From contig JADLEF010000083.1 of assembly GCA_020846295.1 (NCBI GenBank), forward strand, positions 1-39,262: DNA of 39,262 nt, read 5' to 3'. The notes under the pieces are model-generated. The model ran no database searches. It worked only from the letters and a program-made list of their open reading frames with translations, and had not been told where the DNA came from. Below, one piece after another: positions 23,472-31,209 of this stretch. The stretch is from Acidimicrobiales bacterium (GTDB lineage: Bacteria > Actinomycetota > Acidimicrobiia > Acidimicrobiales > CAIXPF01). Positions within the stretch are counted from its first letter, which is position 1; every line of letters begins with the position of its first letter. The translations under genes and the position numbers were made by a program.

Positions 23472-24089
23472 ATGTCCAGAGCCCTGATCTTCGCCGTCGA
23501 CGTGGTCACCATCGCCGTGCTCGCTCTCGGGATCTACTTCCCGCGGTACCACCGGCGGGACATGGTGGTCGCCTTCGTGAGCGTCAACGTCGGCGTGCTC
23601 GCCGTGCTCGTCGCCCTCAAGTCCGCAGAGATCGGCTCGGGCGTCGGCCTCGGCCTGTTCGGTGTGCTGTCGATCATCCGGCTGCGCTCGACCGAGCTCG
23701 ACCACCAGTCGACCGGGTACTACTTCGCCTCGCTGGCCCTGGGCTTCCTCGGTGGTGTCGAGCTCACACCGCACTGGCTGTCGCCGGCTCTGAGCGCCCT
23801 GGTGCTGCTCACCATCTACCTGTTCGACCATCCGCGAGCGCTGCGCCGCTACCGCCACCAGGTGATGGTCCTCGATCGCTGCTTCACCAGCGAAGCGGTG
23901 CTGCACCGACACCTCGCCACCGTGCTCGATGCCGAGATCGTGGGCGCCGACGTGCAGAAGGTCGACCTGGTGCACGACACGACCACCGTCGACGTCCGCT
24001 ACCGCCTCGCCGAGGGCGCCGAGGGCGCCGAGCGCGCCGAGCGCACCGCCGACGTGCTCGCCGTGCCGCCCGTCGGTGGCGGGCGATGA
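23472..24089 (+). CDS. DUF4956 membrane protein
   Basis: A 205-residue DUF4956 protein. The N-terminal 110 residues hold about four membrane segments (VVTIAVLALGIYF; VVAFVSVNVGVLAVLVAL; the conserved GLGLFGVLSIIRLRSTELD; LSALVLLTIYLFDHP), followed by a soluble C-terminal domain. Near the end is an acidic repeat (EGAEGAERAER). The function is not established. ATG 23472 fits the family start; GTG 23421 has a well-spaced GGAG and would add 17 residues, so the start is uncertain. The stop overlaps the VTC-domain start by four bases (ATGA), showing coupling. DUF4956 and VTC genes occur together in many bacteria, often with a CotH-like kinase that is not seen here. Confidence 0.85.
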   Translation: MSRALIFAVDVVTIAVLALGIYFPRYHRRDMVVAFVSVNVGVLAVLVALKSAEIGSGVGLGLFGVLSIIRLRSTELDHQSTGYYFASLALGFLGGVELTPHWLSPALSALVLLTIYLFDHPRALRRYRHQVMVLDRCFTSEAVLHRHLATVLDAEIVGADVQKVDLVHDTTTVDVRYRLAEGAEGAERAERTADVLAVPPVGGGR

Positions 24090-24937
24090 GCGCCGCGCCC
24101 GCGCCGAGCCCCGTCGGGCTCGACACCCGCCCGGCCATCGGCCTCGGGCAGCTCGAGGCGGTCGCCTCGTTGCTGACGCGGGTGGACCGCAAGTACGTCG
24201 TGGCCGGCGCCGATGTGGCGGCGTTGGCCGACGCGCTGCCGGCCGGGGCCGCCGTGCTCGAGATCGCCGGGATCCGCAGCTTCGCCTACCGCTCGACCTA
24301 CTTCGACACCGCGGCGCGCGACTCCTACCTCGGCGCGGTCCGCGGCCGCCGGGACCGCTTCAAGGTCCGCACCCGCGCCTACCTCGACACCGGCACCTGC
24401 AAGCTGGAGGTCAAGACCCGCGACCACCGCGGCGCCACGGTGAAGGAGCGCATCGGCCACGACCCGGCCGACGAGGGACGCGTGACGGCCGCCGGCGCTG
24501 CCTTCGTCGACGCGGTCATCGGCCGGTGCGGGCTCGGCGACCGCCTGGCCCCCGTGCTGGTGACGAGCTACCGCCGCAGCACCGTGGTGGCCGGTGACGG
24601 CACCTGGCGGCTGACCGTGGACGACGGCCTGCGCTGCGACGACGGCCGTGGCGCGGCGCGGTTGCCCGGCCACGTGATCATCGAGACCAAGTCCGCAGGC
24701 CCCGCCACCGCAGTGGACCGGTGGCTGTGGCGGCACGGCTACCGCCCGCTCGGCGTCAGCAAGTTCGGCACCGGGCTCGGCGCGCTGCGCCGTGACCTGC
24801 CGTCGAACAGGTGGCACCGCGTCATCCGCACGTACTTCGCCGTACGGTCCGCGCCGCCCGCCACCGCGCTCAGCGTTCCCCGGGCGGGCGAGCTCGAGGC
24901 AGCGCTCAGCCCGCGGTCGGGTCGACCAGGATCTTGA
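24086..24937 (+). CDS. VTC-domain (polyphosphate polymerase-like) protein
   Basis: A 283-residue VTC-domain protein. The tunnel-fold basic and acidic motifs are visible: LLTRVDRKYVV, YRSTYFDT, RFKVRTRAYLDTGTCKLEVKTR, VIIETKS and SKFGTGL. In yeast Vtc4 this domain polymerises ATP into polyphosphate. Bacterial homologues of this kind are usually paired with DUF4956 and their activity is uncertain. It has no membrane segment, so DUF4956 may be its membrane anchor or channel. ATG 24086 overlaps the DUF4956 stop. Its last 32 bases overlap the convergent dehydrogenase gene. Confidence 0.88.
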   Translation: MSAAPAPSPVGLDTRPAIGLGQLEAVASLLTRVDRKYVVAGADVAALADALPAGAAVLEIAGIRSFAYRSTYFDTAARDSYLGAVRGRRDRFKVRTRAYLDTGTCKLEVKTRDHRGATVKERIGHDPADEGRVTAAGAAFVDAVIGRCGLGDRLAPVLVTSYRRSTVVAGDGTWRLTVDDGLRCDDGRGAARLPGHVIIETKSAGPATAVDRWLWRHGYRPLGVSKFGTGLGALRRDLPSNRWHRVIRTYFAVRSAPPATALSVPRAGELEAALSPRSGRPGS

Positions 24938-25937
24938 CCGCGTCGATGCGACGGTTGGCCAGGTCGTCGATGGTTTTCCCCAGGTCGTCGAGCGTTATCG
25001 TGCTGTGGTGCAACGGCCGGGTCACCAGCCGCCCGTCCTCGATGAGGCCGCCGATGATGCGCATCTCGTCGAGCGTGAAGACCATGGCGGTGTTCACGCT
25101 CACCTCCTTGCTCAACCACCGCATGGGCGACACGGTGGCCGCCTCGCCGCTGACGCCGATCATGGTCACCGAACCGCCCCGACGGACCATGTCCACCGAC
25201 TGCTGCAGCGTGGCGGGCACGCCCGCGCAGTCGAAGGCGATGTCGGCCCGCAGGCCGCCGGTGAGCTCGTTGAGGTACTCGCGCAGCTCCGCCCCCGGCG
25301 CCAGCGCGGCGTTGGCGCCGACCTCCAGGGCGAGGGCGCGGCGGGCGGCGTCGGGCTCCACCGCGATCACATGGCCGGCGCCGGCGATGCGGGCGCACTG
25401 CAGGGTCATCAGGCCGATCGGCCCGCAGCCCACCACGCACACCACGTCGCCCACCCGCATCAGGCTGCGCCGCACACCGTGCAACGCCACCGAGGCCGGC
25501 TCCATCATGGCGGCATCGTCGACCGCCAGCGCGTCGGGCACCTTGCACAGCCGCGCCGCGTGCAGCGCCATCGACGGCGCGAAGCCGCCGTTGCGCGGCG
25601 CAAGGCGGCCGGCGTAGGTGGCCCGGGCGAGGCTGCAGTAGTCCGGCAGGCCGGCCCGGCACTCGGCGCAGCGACCGCAGCCCGGGGCCACGCCGGCCGC
25701 CACCCGGTCTCCCTCCTGGAACGCGGTGACCCCGTCGCCCAGCTCCTTGACCACCCCGACCCATTCGTGACCGCAGATGCCGGGCGCATAGGGCCAGCCC
25801 TCGGTGTACGCGTGCACGTCGCTGCCGCAGATGCCGCAGCGCAGCACGTCGACGACGACCTCCCCCTCCGCGGCGCGTGGCTCGTCGAGCTCCGCCAGTT
25901 CGAAGTGGTGCTTTCCCTTGATGACCCCGGCTCGCAT
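24906..25937 (-). CDS. Zinc-binding medium-chain dehydrogenase (sorbitol/threonine dehydrogenase type)
   Basis: A 343-residue medium-chain dehydrogenase. Catalytic zinc ligands are C37 (GICGSD), H57/E58 (CGHEWVG) and E146 (MMEPASV), and the structural zinc ligands are C87, C90, C93 and C101. The Rossmann motif is GCGPIG (170-175), after which E194 (VEPDAARR) suggests NAD preference. It is in the branch of polyol and threonine dehydrogenases; the substrate is unknown. AGGGCGG lies just before the ATG, with TAGGCA upstream. It diverges from the long carboxylase gene across about 130 bases that contain a 19-bp palindrome. Confidence 0.92.
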   Translation of the reverse strand: MRAGVIKGKHHFELAELDEPRAAEGEVVVDVLRCGICGSDVHAYTEGWPYAPGICGHEWVGVVKELGDGVTAFQEGDRVAAGVAPGCGRCAECRAGLPDYCSLARATYAGRLAPRNGGFAPSMALHAARLCKVPDALAVDDAAMMEPASVALHGVRRSLMRVGDVVCVVGCGPIGLMTLQCARIAGAGHVIAVEPDAARRALALEVGANAALAPGAELREYLNELTGGLRADIAFDCAGVPATLQQSVDMVRRGGSVTMIGVSGEAATVSPMRWLSKEVSVNTAMVFTLDEMRIIGGLIEDGRLVTRPLHHSTITLDDLGKTIDDLANRRIDAVKILVDPTAG

Positions 25938-25976
25938 CCGCCCTGCCTAGCAGAACCGCCGATCGACGGCACGGCG

Positions 25977-25995
25977 TCCGGTCGCGGCGACCGGA
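25977..25995. promoter_or_regulatory. 19-bp perfect palindrome in a divergent promoter region
   Basis: TCCGGTCGC-G-GCGACCGGA is a perfect inverted repeat around one central base, midway between the starts of the dehydrogenase (25937) and the carboxylase (26069). The length and position fit a dimeric repressor operator controlling both. No regulator gene is adjacent. Confidence 0.55.
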
Positions 25996-26068
25996 TCTGC
26001 CCGCCGGGGTCCGCGTCGACTAGACGCGTGGGCAGCGGGCACCGATGCCGGCGGGGAGGAACGAGAGC

Positions 26069-29000
26069 GTGACGGAACAGCCTGTGCAGCGGGTGCTGGT
26101 CGCCAACCGGTCGGAGATCGCCATCAGGATCTTCCGGGCGGCGCAGACCCTGGGCATCGAGACGGTGGCCGTCGCCCCCGCCGACGACGTCGATGCGCTG
26201 CACGTGCGGCGGGCCGACGGTTCGGTGACGCTGCCCGGCCGCGGCGCGGCCGCGTACCTCGATGTCGCCGCCGTCGTCGCCGCTGCGGTGGAGAGCGGCG
26301 CCGACGCGGTGCACCCCGGCTACGGGTTCCTCAGCGAGCGGGCGGCGCTGGCCGAGGCCTGCGCGGCTGCAGGCCTGCGCTTCGTGGGGCCCGAGGCGGC
26401 GACCCTGGCCCGACTGGGCGACAAGGCGGCTGCCATCGGGCTGGCCCGGTCGTGCGGCGTGCCGGTCGTGCCCGGCACCGATGGCGCCGTGACCGTGGAG
26501 GAGGCCGACGCGTTCCTGCGCTCGCTCGGGCCGCAGGGCGCCGTCATGCTGAAGGCATCCGCCGGGGGCGGCGGACGGGGCATGCGGCCGGTGACCGATC
26601 CGGCTGCGCTGGCCGACGCCTACGATCGGTGCCGGTCCGAGGCGGAGGCGGCGTTCGGCGACGGGGCGCTGTACGCCGAACAGCTCGTGCGGCGCGCCCG
26701 CCACATCGAGGTCCAGGTGCTCGGCGATGGCCGCGGCGCGGTCGTGTCGCTCGGCGAGCGCGAGTGCAGCCTGCAGCGTCGCAACCAGAAGGTGGTCGAG
26801 CTCGCGCCCGCCCTCGCGCTGCCCGAGCTCACCCGCGGCGCGCTGATCGAGGCGGCGCTGGCCATGGCCCGCACCCTGTCCTATCGCAGCCTCGGGACGT
26901 TCGAGTTCCTGGTCGACGCCGACCGGCCGACCTGGTTCGCCTTCATCGAGGCCAACGCCCGGCTCCAGGTGGAGCACACCGTGACCGAGGCGGTCACCGG
27001 GCTCGACCTGGTCGGGCTGCAGCTGCGCGTCGCCGGTGGCGCGACGCTGGCCGAGCTCGGCCTGGGCGAGCAGGCCGCGGTGCCACCGGCGCGGGGTCGC
27101 GCCGTGCAGCTGCGGGTGAACGCCGAGACCATGGCCGCCGACGGGTCGGTACGGCCCGGCGGGGGCACGGTGGTGCTCTTCGAGGCGCCGACCGGGCCCG
27201 GCATCAGGGTCGACACCGCGGCGGCGGCCGGCGTGGCCATCCACCCCGGGTTCGACTCGCTGCTGGCCAAGGTCATCTGCCATACCGCGCAGGATGATCC
27301 CGCCGTGCTGATGCGCACCGCCCGGCGGGCGTTGCAGGAGCTGCGCATCGACGGGGTGCCGACCAACGCCTCCTTCCTCGAGGCGTTGCTCGCCCACCCG
27401 GCCCTGCTCGACGCGACGCCGCCGACGACGGGGTTCGTGGAGGAGCACGCCGCCGAGCTGGTGGCCGCCGCGGAGGCGAGCGCGGCGACCTACCGCACCG
27501 CAGCGACCGGCGCCGGGGTGCGCACCGCCCGCCGGCCGACGGTGGAGGTGCCCCACGGGCAGGTGGCGGTGACGGCGCCGATGCAGGGCACCGTCGTGTC
27601 GCTCGCCGTGACGCCCGGTGATGCCGTGCGGGCCGGCGCCGAGGTCGCCGTGCTCGAAGCGATGAAGATGGAGCACGTGATCGGCGCGCCGAGCTCCGGC
27701 ATCGTGCGCGCGGTCGTCGTCGCCGCCGGCGACACCCTCTACGAGGGTGAACCGCTGCTGCTGATCGAGGAGGCCGATGTCGATGACGGCGGTGAGGTGG
27801 TCGCCGCCGCGGTCGACCTCGACCACATCCGGCCCGACCTCGCCGAGATCATCGAGCGCCACGCCGTCGGTCTCGATGAGCGTCGCCCTGACGCGGTGGC
27901 CCGCCGCCGCAAGACCGGCCACCGCACCGCGCGCGAGAACGTGGCCGACCTCGTCGACGACGGGTCGTGGATCGAGTACGGGCCCATGGCCATCGCCGAG
28001 CAACGCACCCGCTTCGATCTCGACTGGCTGGTCGCCAACTCGCCCGCCGACGGCATGCTCGCCGGTCTGGGCACGGTGAACGCCGACCTCTTCGGCGCCG
28101 AGGCGGCCCAGGCGGTGGTCATGGCCTACGACTACACCGTCTTCGCCGGCACGCAGGGCCAGACCAACCACCACAAGAAGGATCGCCTCTTCGACATCGC
28201 CGAGCGCTCCCGGCTCCCCGTCGTCTTCTTCGCCGAAGGAGGCGGCGGCCGGCCCGGCGCCGATTGGGAGGGGTCACCGGGCTTCGATCTGAGCACGTTC
28301 CACGCCTGGCCTCGCCTCAGCGGCCTGGTGCCGCTGGTCGGCATCACCACCGGTCGCTGCTTCGCCGGCAACGCCGCCATCCTCGGGGTGTGCGACGTCA
28401 TCATCGCCACCGAGGGCTCCAACATCGGGATGGGCGGGCCCGCCATGATCGAGGGCGGGGGCCTCGGCGTGTTCAAGCCCGAGGAGGTCGGGCCGATGGA
28501 GGTGCAGGTCCCCAACGGGGTGGTGGACGTCGCGGTGCGCGATGAGGCCGAGGCGGTGAAGGTGGCCAAGCAGTACCTGGGCTACTTCCAGGGTCCGCTG
28601 CCGACGTGGGAGGAGCACGACCAGCGCCAGCTGCGCCACGTGGTGCCCGAGAACCGCCTGCGGGTCTACGACGTGCGACGGGTGATCGAGCTCATCGCCG
28701 ATGTGGGCACGATGCTCGAGCTGCGCCAGCAGTTCGGTCTGGCCATGGTGACCGCGCTGGTGCGCGTGGAGGGCAAACCGATCGGTATCGTCGCCAACAA
28801 CGCGGCGCACCTCGGCGGTGCCATCGACGGCGACGCGTCGGACAAGGCGGCCCGCTTCCTGCAGCTGTGCGACGCCTTCGGGCTGCCGGTGCTCATGCTC
28901 TGCGACACCCCCGGCATCATGGTCGGGCCGGAGGTGGAGAAGACGGCCCTGGTGCGCCGGGCCAGCCGCCTGTTCGTGGCCGCCGCCAACATGTCGGTGC

Positions 29001-29383
29001 CGATGTTCACGCTGGTGCTGCGCAAGGCGTACGGACTCGGTGCGTTGGGCATGGCGGCGGGGAGCTTCCGCACGCCGATGTGGTCGGTGTCGTGGCCCAC
29101 CGGTGAGTTCGGTGGCATGGGCCTCGAGGGATTCGTCCGCCTCGGGTTCCGCAAGGAGCTCGAGGCGCTCACCGACCCGGCGGAGAAGCAGGCGTTCTTC
29201 GACACCAAGCTGGCCGAGCTGTACGACGTGGGCAAGGCGCTCAACGTCTCCACCCACTTCGAGCTCGACGACGTGATCGACCCGGCTGCCACCCGCCGTT
29301 GGATCGCCAGGGGCATGGCCGCCACCGCCCGCTACGAGTTCACGCCGAGCCGCACGCGACGGCCGTTCATCGACACCTGGTAG
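26069..29383 (+). CDS. Single-chain biotin-dependent acyl-CoA carboxylase
   Basis: A 1104-residue fusion. Residues about 7-450 are biotin carboxylase (ATP-grasp glycine loop GGGGRGM 166-172; RECSLQRRNQK 231-241; EANARLQVEHTVTE 294-307). Residues 495-570 are the biotin carrier with EAMKMEH and biotinyl K533. Residues about 585-1104 are the carboxyltransferase (PGIMVGPEVEKTALV and RKAYGLGALGMAAG). This order matches the single-chain long-chain acyl-CoA carboxylases of mycobacteria, which carboxylate acetyl- to palmitoyl-range thioesters. GTG 26069 is preferred: GGGGAGG is about 9 bases upstream, whereas ATG 26045 has none. Its stop is 26 bases before the citrate synthase start, so the two are likely co-transcribed or adjacent by function. 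Confidence 0.93.
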   Translation: MTEQPVQRVLVANRSEIAIRIFRAAQTLGIETVAVAPADDVDALHVRRADGSVTLPGRGAAAYLDVAAVVAAAVESGADAVHPGYGFLSERAALAEACAAAGLRFVGPEAATLARLGDKAAAIGLARSCGVPVVPGTDGAVTVEEADAFLRSLGPQGAVMLKASAGGGGRGMRPVTDPAALADAYDRCRSEAEAAFGDGALYAEQLVRRARHIEVQVLGDGRGAVVSLGERECSLQRRNQKVVELAPALALPELTRGALIEAALAMARTLSYRSLGTFEFLVDADRPTWFAFIEANARLQVEHTVTEAVTGLDLVGLQLRVAGGATLAELGLGEQAAVPPARGRAVQLRVNAETMAADGSVRPGGGTVVLFEAPTGPGIRVDTAAAAGVAIHPGFDSLLAKVICHTAQDDPAVLMRTARRALQELRIDGVPTNASFLEALLAHPALLDATPPTTGFVEEHAAELVAAAEASAATYRTAATGAGVRTARRPTVEVPHGQVAVTAPMQGTVVSLAVTPGDAVRAGAEVAVLEAMKMEHVIGAPSSGIVRAVVVAAGDTLYEGEPLLLIEEADVDDGGEVVAAAVDLDHIRPDLAEIIERHAVGLDERRPDAVARRRKTGHRTARENVADLVDDGSWIEYGPMAIAEQRTRFDLDWLVANSPADGMLAGLGTVNADLFGAEAAQAVVMAYDYTVFAGTQGQTNHHKKDRLFDIAERSRLPVVFFAEGGGGRPGADWEGSPGFDLSTFHAWPRLSGLVPLVGITTGRCFAGNAAILGVCDVIIATEGSNIGMGGPAMIEGGGLGVFKPEEVGPMEVQVPNGVVDVAVRDEAEAVKVAKQYLGYFQGPLPTWEEHDQRQLRHVVPENRLRVYDVRRVIELIADVGTMLELRQQFGLAMVTALVRVEGKPIGIVANNAAHLGGAIDGDASDKAARFLQLCDAFGLPVLMLCDTPGIMVGPEVEKTALVRRASRLFVAAANMSVPMFTLVLRKAYGLGALGMAAGSFRTPMWSVSWPTGEFGGMGLEGFVRLGFRKELEALTDPAEKQAFFDTKLAELYDVGKALNVSTHFELDDVIDPAATRRWIARGMAATARYEFTPSRTRRPFIDTW

Positions 29384-29395
29384 GGCGGCGCCGTG

Positions 29396-29401
29396 TACGG
29401 T
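29396..29401 (+). promoter_or_regulatory. TACGGT -10 element before the citrate synthase gene
   Basis: TACGGT, eight bases, then ATG 29410, all within the 26-base gap after the carboxylase. It would allow the gene its own leaderless transcript. Confidence 0.45.
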
Positions 29402-29409
29402 CCGCCGGC

Positions 29410-30450
29410 ATGGAGCTGATCGAGGTCCCGGCCGGCCTGGCCGGGGTGGCGGTGACGACGACGTCGGTGGGCGACGTGCTCGGGGACGAGGGCCTCTACC
29501 ACTACCGGGGCCGCTCGGCGGTGGCGCTGGCGACGTCGGCCGGCTTCGAGGAGGTCGCCGCCCTGGTGCTCGACGCCTCGGGCGAGTCCGCCATCGGCGA
29601 CGGCACCCTGCCCGACGAGGTGGCCGAGCTGATCGGACGGGTGGACCTCCGGTCGGCGCTCAGCGTGCTCGGCGCGGCGATCGACCGGCGCCCGGTCACG
29701 GAGCTCGATCCGGGCGATCGGCGGGCGGTCGCCGTTCGGCTCATCTCGTGCTTCCCGGCCCTGATCGCGTCGGTGCACCACGGCGCGGTGCGCGCCCCGC
29801 GGCCGGAGCTCGGCCACATCGCCAACTACCTGTGGATGCTCACCGGCTCCGAGGACCCCGACCTGTCCCGGGCGCTGGAGGTCTACTGCTCGCTGACCAT
29901 CGACCATGGCTTCAACAGCGGGACCTTCGCCGGTCGGGTGGTGGCCTCCACCGGGGCGGACTTCGGCGCGTGCGTGCTCGGCGCCTACTGCGCGCTGACC
30001 GGCCCCCGCCACGGTGCGGTGCAGAGCCGGGTGCTGGACATGCTCGACGAGATCGCCGCCAGCGGGGACGCCGAGGCGTGGATGCGCCAGGCGCTGGCCG
30101 GGCGGCGGCGCATCCTCGGCTTCGGCCATGCGGTGTACCGGGTGCTCGACCCGCGGGCGCCTGTGCTGCGCGAGCTCACCGCCCGCATCGCACCCGAGCG
30201 CCACGCGGTGGCGGTGCAGGCCGAGGCGGCGGCGGCCACGGTGCTGGCCGGCCGGCGGATCGCCCCCAACGTCGACCTCTACTCGCCGGTCCTGCTCGAG
30301 GCCTGCGGCATACCGTCCGGTCTGTTCACGGCGACCTTCGCCATGGCCCGGGTGGTTGGCTGGTGCGCCCACATCCTCGAGCAGGCGGCCGAGCCGAAGG
30401 TGATCCGGCCCGGGGCCTACTACGTGGGGCCACCCCCCGAGCTGGGCTGA
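29410..30450 (+). CDS. Citrate synthase-family protein, short and divergent
   Basis: A 346-residue citrate synthase-fold protein, shorter than the usual 370-430. All three catalytic residues seem present: H201 (GPRHGAVQ, normally GPLHGGAN), H240 (GFGHAVYR) and D289 (NVDLYSP, normally NVDFYSG). The substrate segment DHGFNSGTFAGRVVAST (165-181) is conserved. The family condenses an acyl-CoA, usually acetyl- or propionyl-CoA, with oxaloacetate. Changes around H201 and D289 suggest an altered acyl-CoA. Following an acyl-CoA carboxylase, it could be a methylcitrate or longer alkylcitrate synthase. It is followed by the PPOX-fold gene. Confidence 0.88.
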   Translation: MELIEVPAGLAGVAVTTTSVGDVLGDEGLYHYRGRSAVALATSAGFEEVAALVLDASGESAIGDGTLPDEVAELIGRVDLRSALSVLGAAIDRRPVTELDPGDRRAVAVRLISCFPALIASVHHGAVRAPRPELGHIANYLWMLTGSEDPDLSRALEVYCSLTIDHGFNSGTFAGRVVASTGADFGACVLGAYCALTGPRHGAVQSRVLDMLDEIAASGDAEAWMRQALAGRRRILGFGHAVYRVLDPRAPVLRELTARIAPERHAVAVQAEAAAATVLAGRRIAPNVDLYSPVLLEACGIPSGLFTATFAMARVVGWCAHILEQAAEPKVIRPGAYYVGPPPELG

Positions 30451-30462
30451 GCGGATCGCGCG

Positions 30463-30468
30463 TAGCAT
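30463..30468 (+). promoter_or_regulatory. TAGCAT -10 element, likely leaderless promoter
   Basis: TAGCAT, six bases, then ATG 30475. There is no Shine-Dalgarno in the 24-base gap after the citrate synthase stop. Confidence 0.5.
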
Positions 30469-30474
30469 GCGCGC

Positions 30475-30933
30475 ATGTCGCGCCGCAGCCAGATCGCCAT
30501 GACCCCCGATGAGATCACCGCCTACCTCAACGAGTCGCACCTGTGCCGCATCGGCACCATCGGCCCCAAGGGCGAGGTGCACCTGGTGACCATGAACTAC
30601 GGGTTCGTGGGTGGTGATGTCGCCTTCTGGACCTACAAGGCGGCACAGAAGACGACGAACCTCGAGCGCAACCCGACGCTGTCGGTGCTGGTGGACAGCG
30701 GGTACAAGTACAGCGAGCTCAAGGGGATCTCGATGAGCGGGACCGCCGAGCTGCGCGACGACCCCGAGATCATGCTGGAGTTCGGCCGCTCGCTGGGCGC
30801 CCGCTACGGCGGGCCGATGAAGGGCAACACCGGTGAGGCGGCCCGGGCCAGCGCGACCAAGCGGGTGGTGGCGATCCTGCACCCCACCAAGGTGATGAGC
30901 TGGGACCACACCAAGCTCGGCGGTACGTACTGA
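30475..30933 (+). CDS. PPOX-class (pyridoxamine oxidase-fold) FMN/F420-binding protein
   Basis: A 152-residue split beta-barrel protein. The pattern LNESHLCRIGTIGPKGEVHLVTMNYGFVGGDVAFWTY is that of actinobacterial PPOX-class proteins, several of which bind F420 or FMN and reduce small substrates. The segment KTTNLERNPTLSVLVDSG continues the barrel, and GTAEL the fourth strand. The acceptor is unknown. The ATG directly follows a leaderless-type -10. Its last codons (GGT ACG TAC TGA) are the first unit of a 14-bp tandem repeat that continues beyond the stop. Confidence 0.88.
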   Translation: MSRRSQIAMTPDEITAYLNESHLCRIGTIGPKGEVHLVTMNYGFVGGDVAFWTYKAAQKTTNLERNPTLSVLVDSGYKYSELKGISMSGTAELRDDPEIMLEFGRSLGARYGGPMKGNTGEAARASATKRVVAILHPTKVMSWDHTKLGGTY

Positions 30934-30962
30934 ACGGTACGTACTGATCGGTCCGGGCTGAT
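30921..30962 (+). repeat. 14-bp tandem repeat spanning the PPOX stop codon
   Basis: Three units in a row: cggtacgtactgaa (30921-30934), cggtacgtactgat (30935-30948) and the degenerate cggtccgggctgat (30949-30962), then a partial cggtg. The first unit holds the end of the gene and its TGA; later units each repeat CTGA. Confidence 0.9.
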
Positions 30963-31209
30963 CGGTGCCCCCAAGGGCAGCGGCGCGCTGACCCACGCTG
31001 CCCATACCGATTGGTATGTCCTTGCGGATCCAGGCGAACATACCATACGGTACTGTCGTTTCGCCTCGCACCGAATCGGCGCCGATTCGGTGCGAGCGGG
31101 GGCCGATTCGGTGTTGGGGCCGGGGGTTCCCGAGCACAAGCCGGCGGAAATCAGACGGAACGTGGTTGCACGGCCACTCCAGACGCACGCGTGGCCGGTT
31201 GGCGTCAAC
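30963..31209. promoter_or_regulatory. Palindrome-rich gap between convergent genes
   Basis: No gene is convincing here. There are two operator-like inverted repeats: CATACC-GATT-GGTATG (31003-31018) and CATACC-ATAC-GGTACT (31039-31054, TACC/GGTA core), centred 36 bp apart. After them comes a perfect 32-bp palindrome (31065-31096), and a third copy of its half GCCGATTCGGTG at 31102-31113. TACGGT occurs in the second operator. This much regulatory-looking symmetry is unexpected between two gene ends; the 32-bp palindrome could also terminate transcription from both sides. Confidence 0.6.

Noticed and set aside
25505-28174. Long open frame on the - strand (889 codons)
   Set aside because: It is opposite the single-chain carboxylase and runs into the dehydrogenase gene; the composition is that of a shadow frame.
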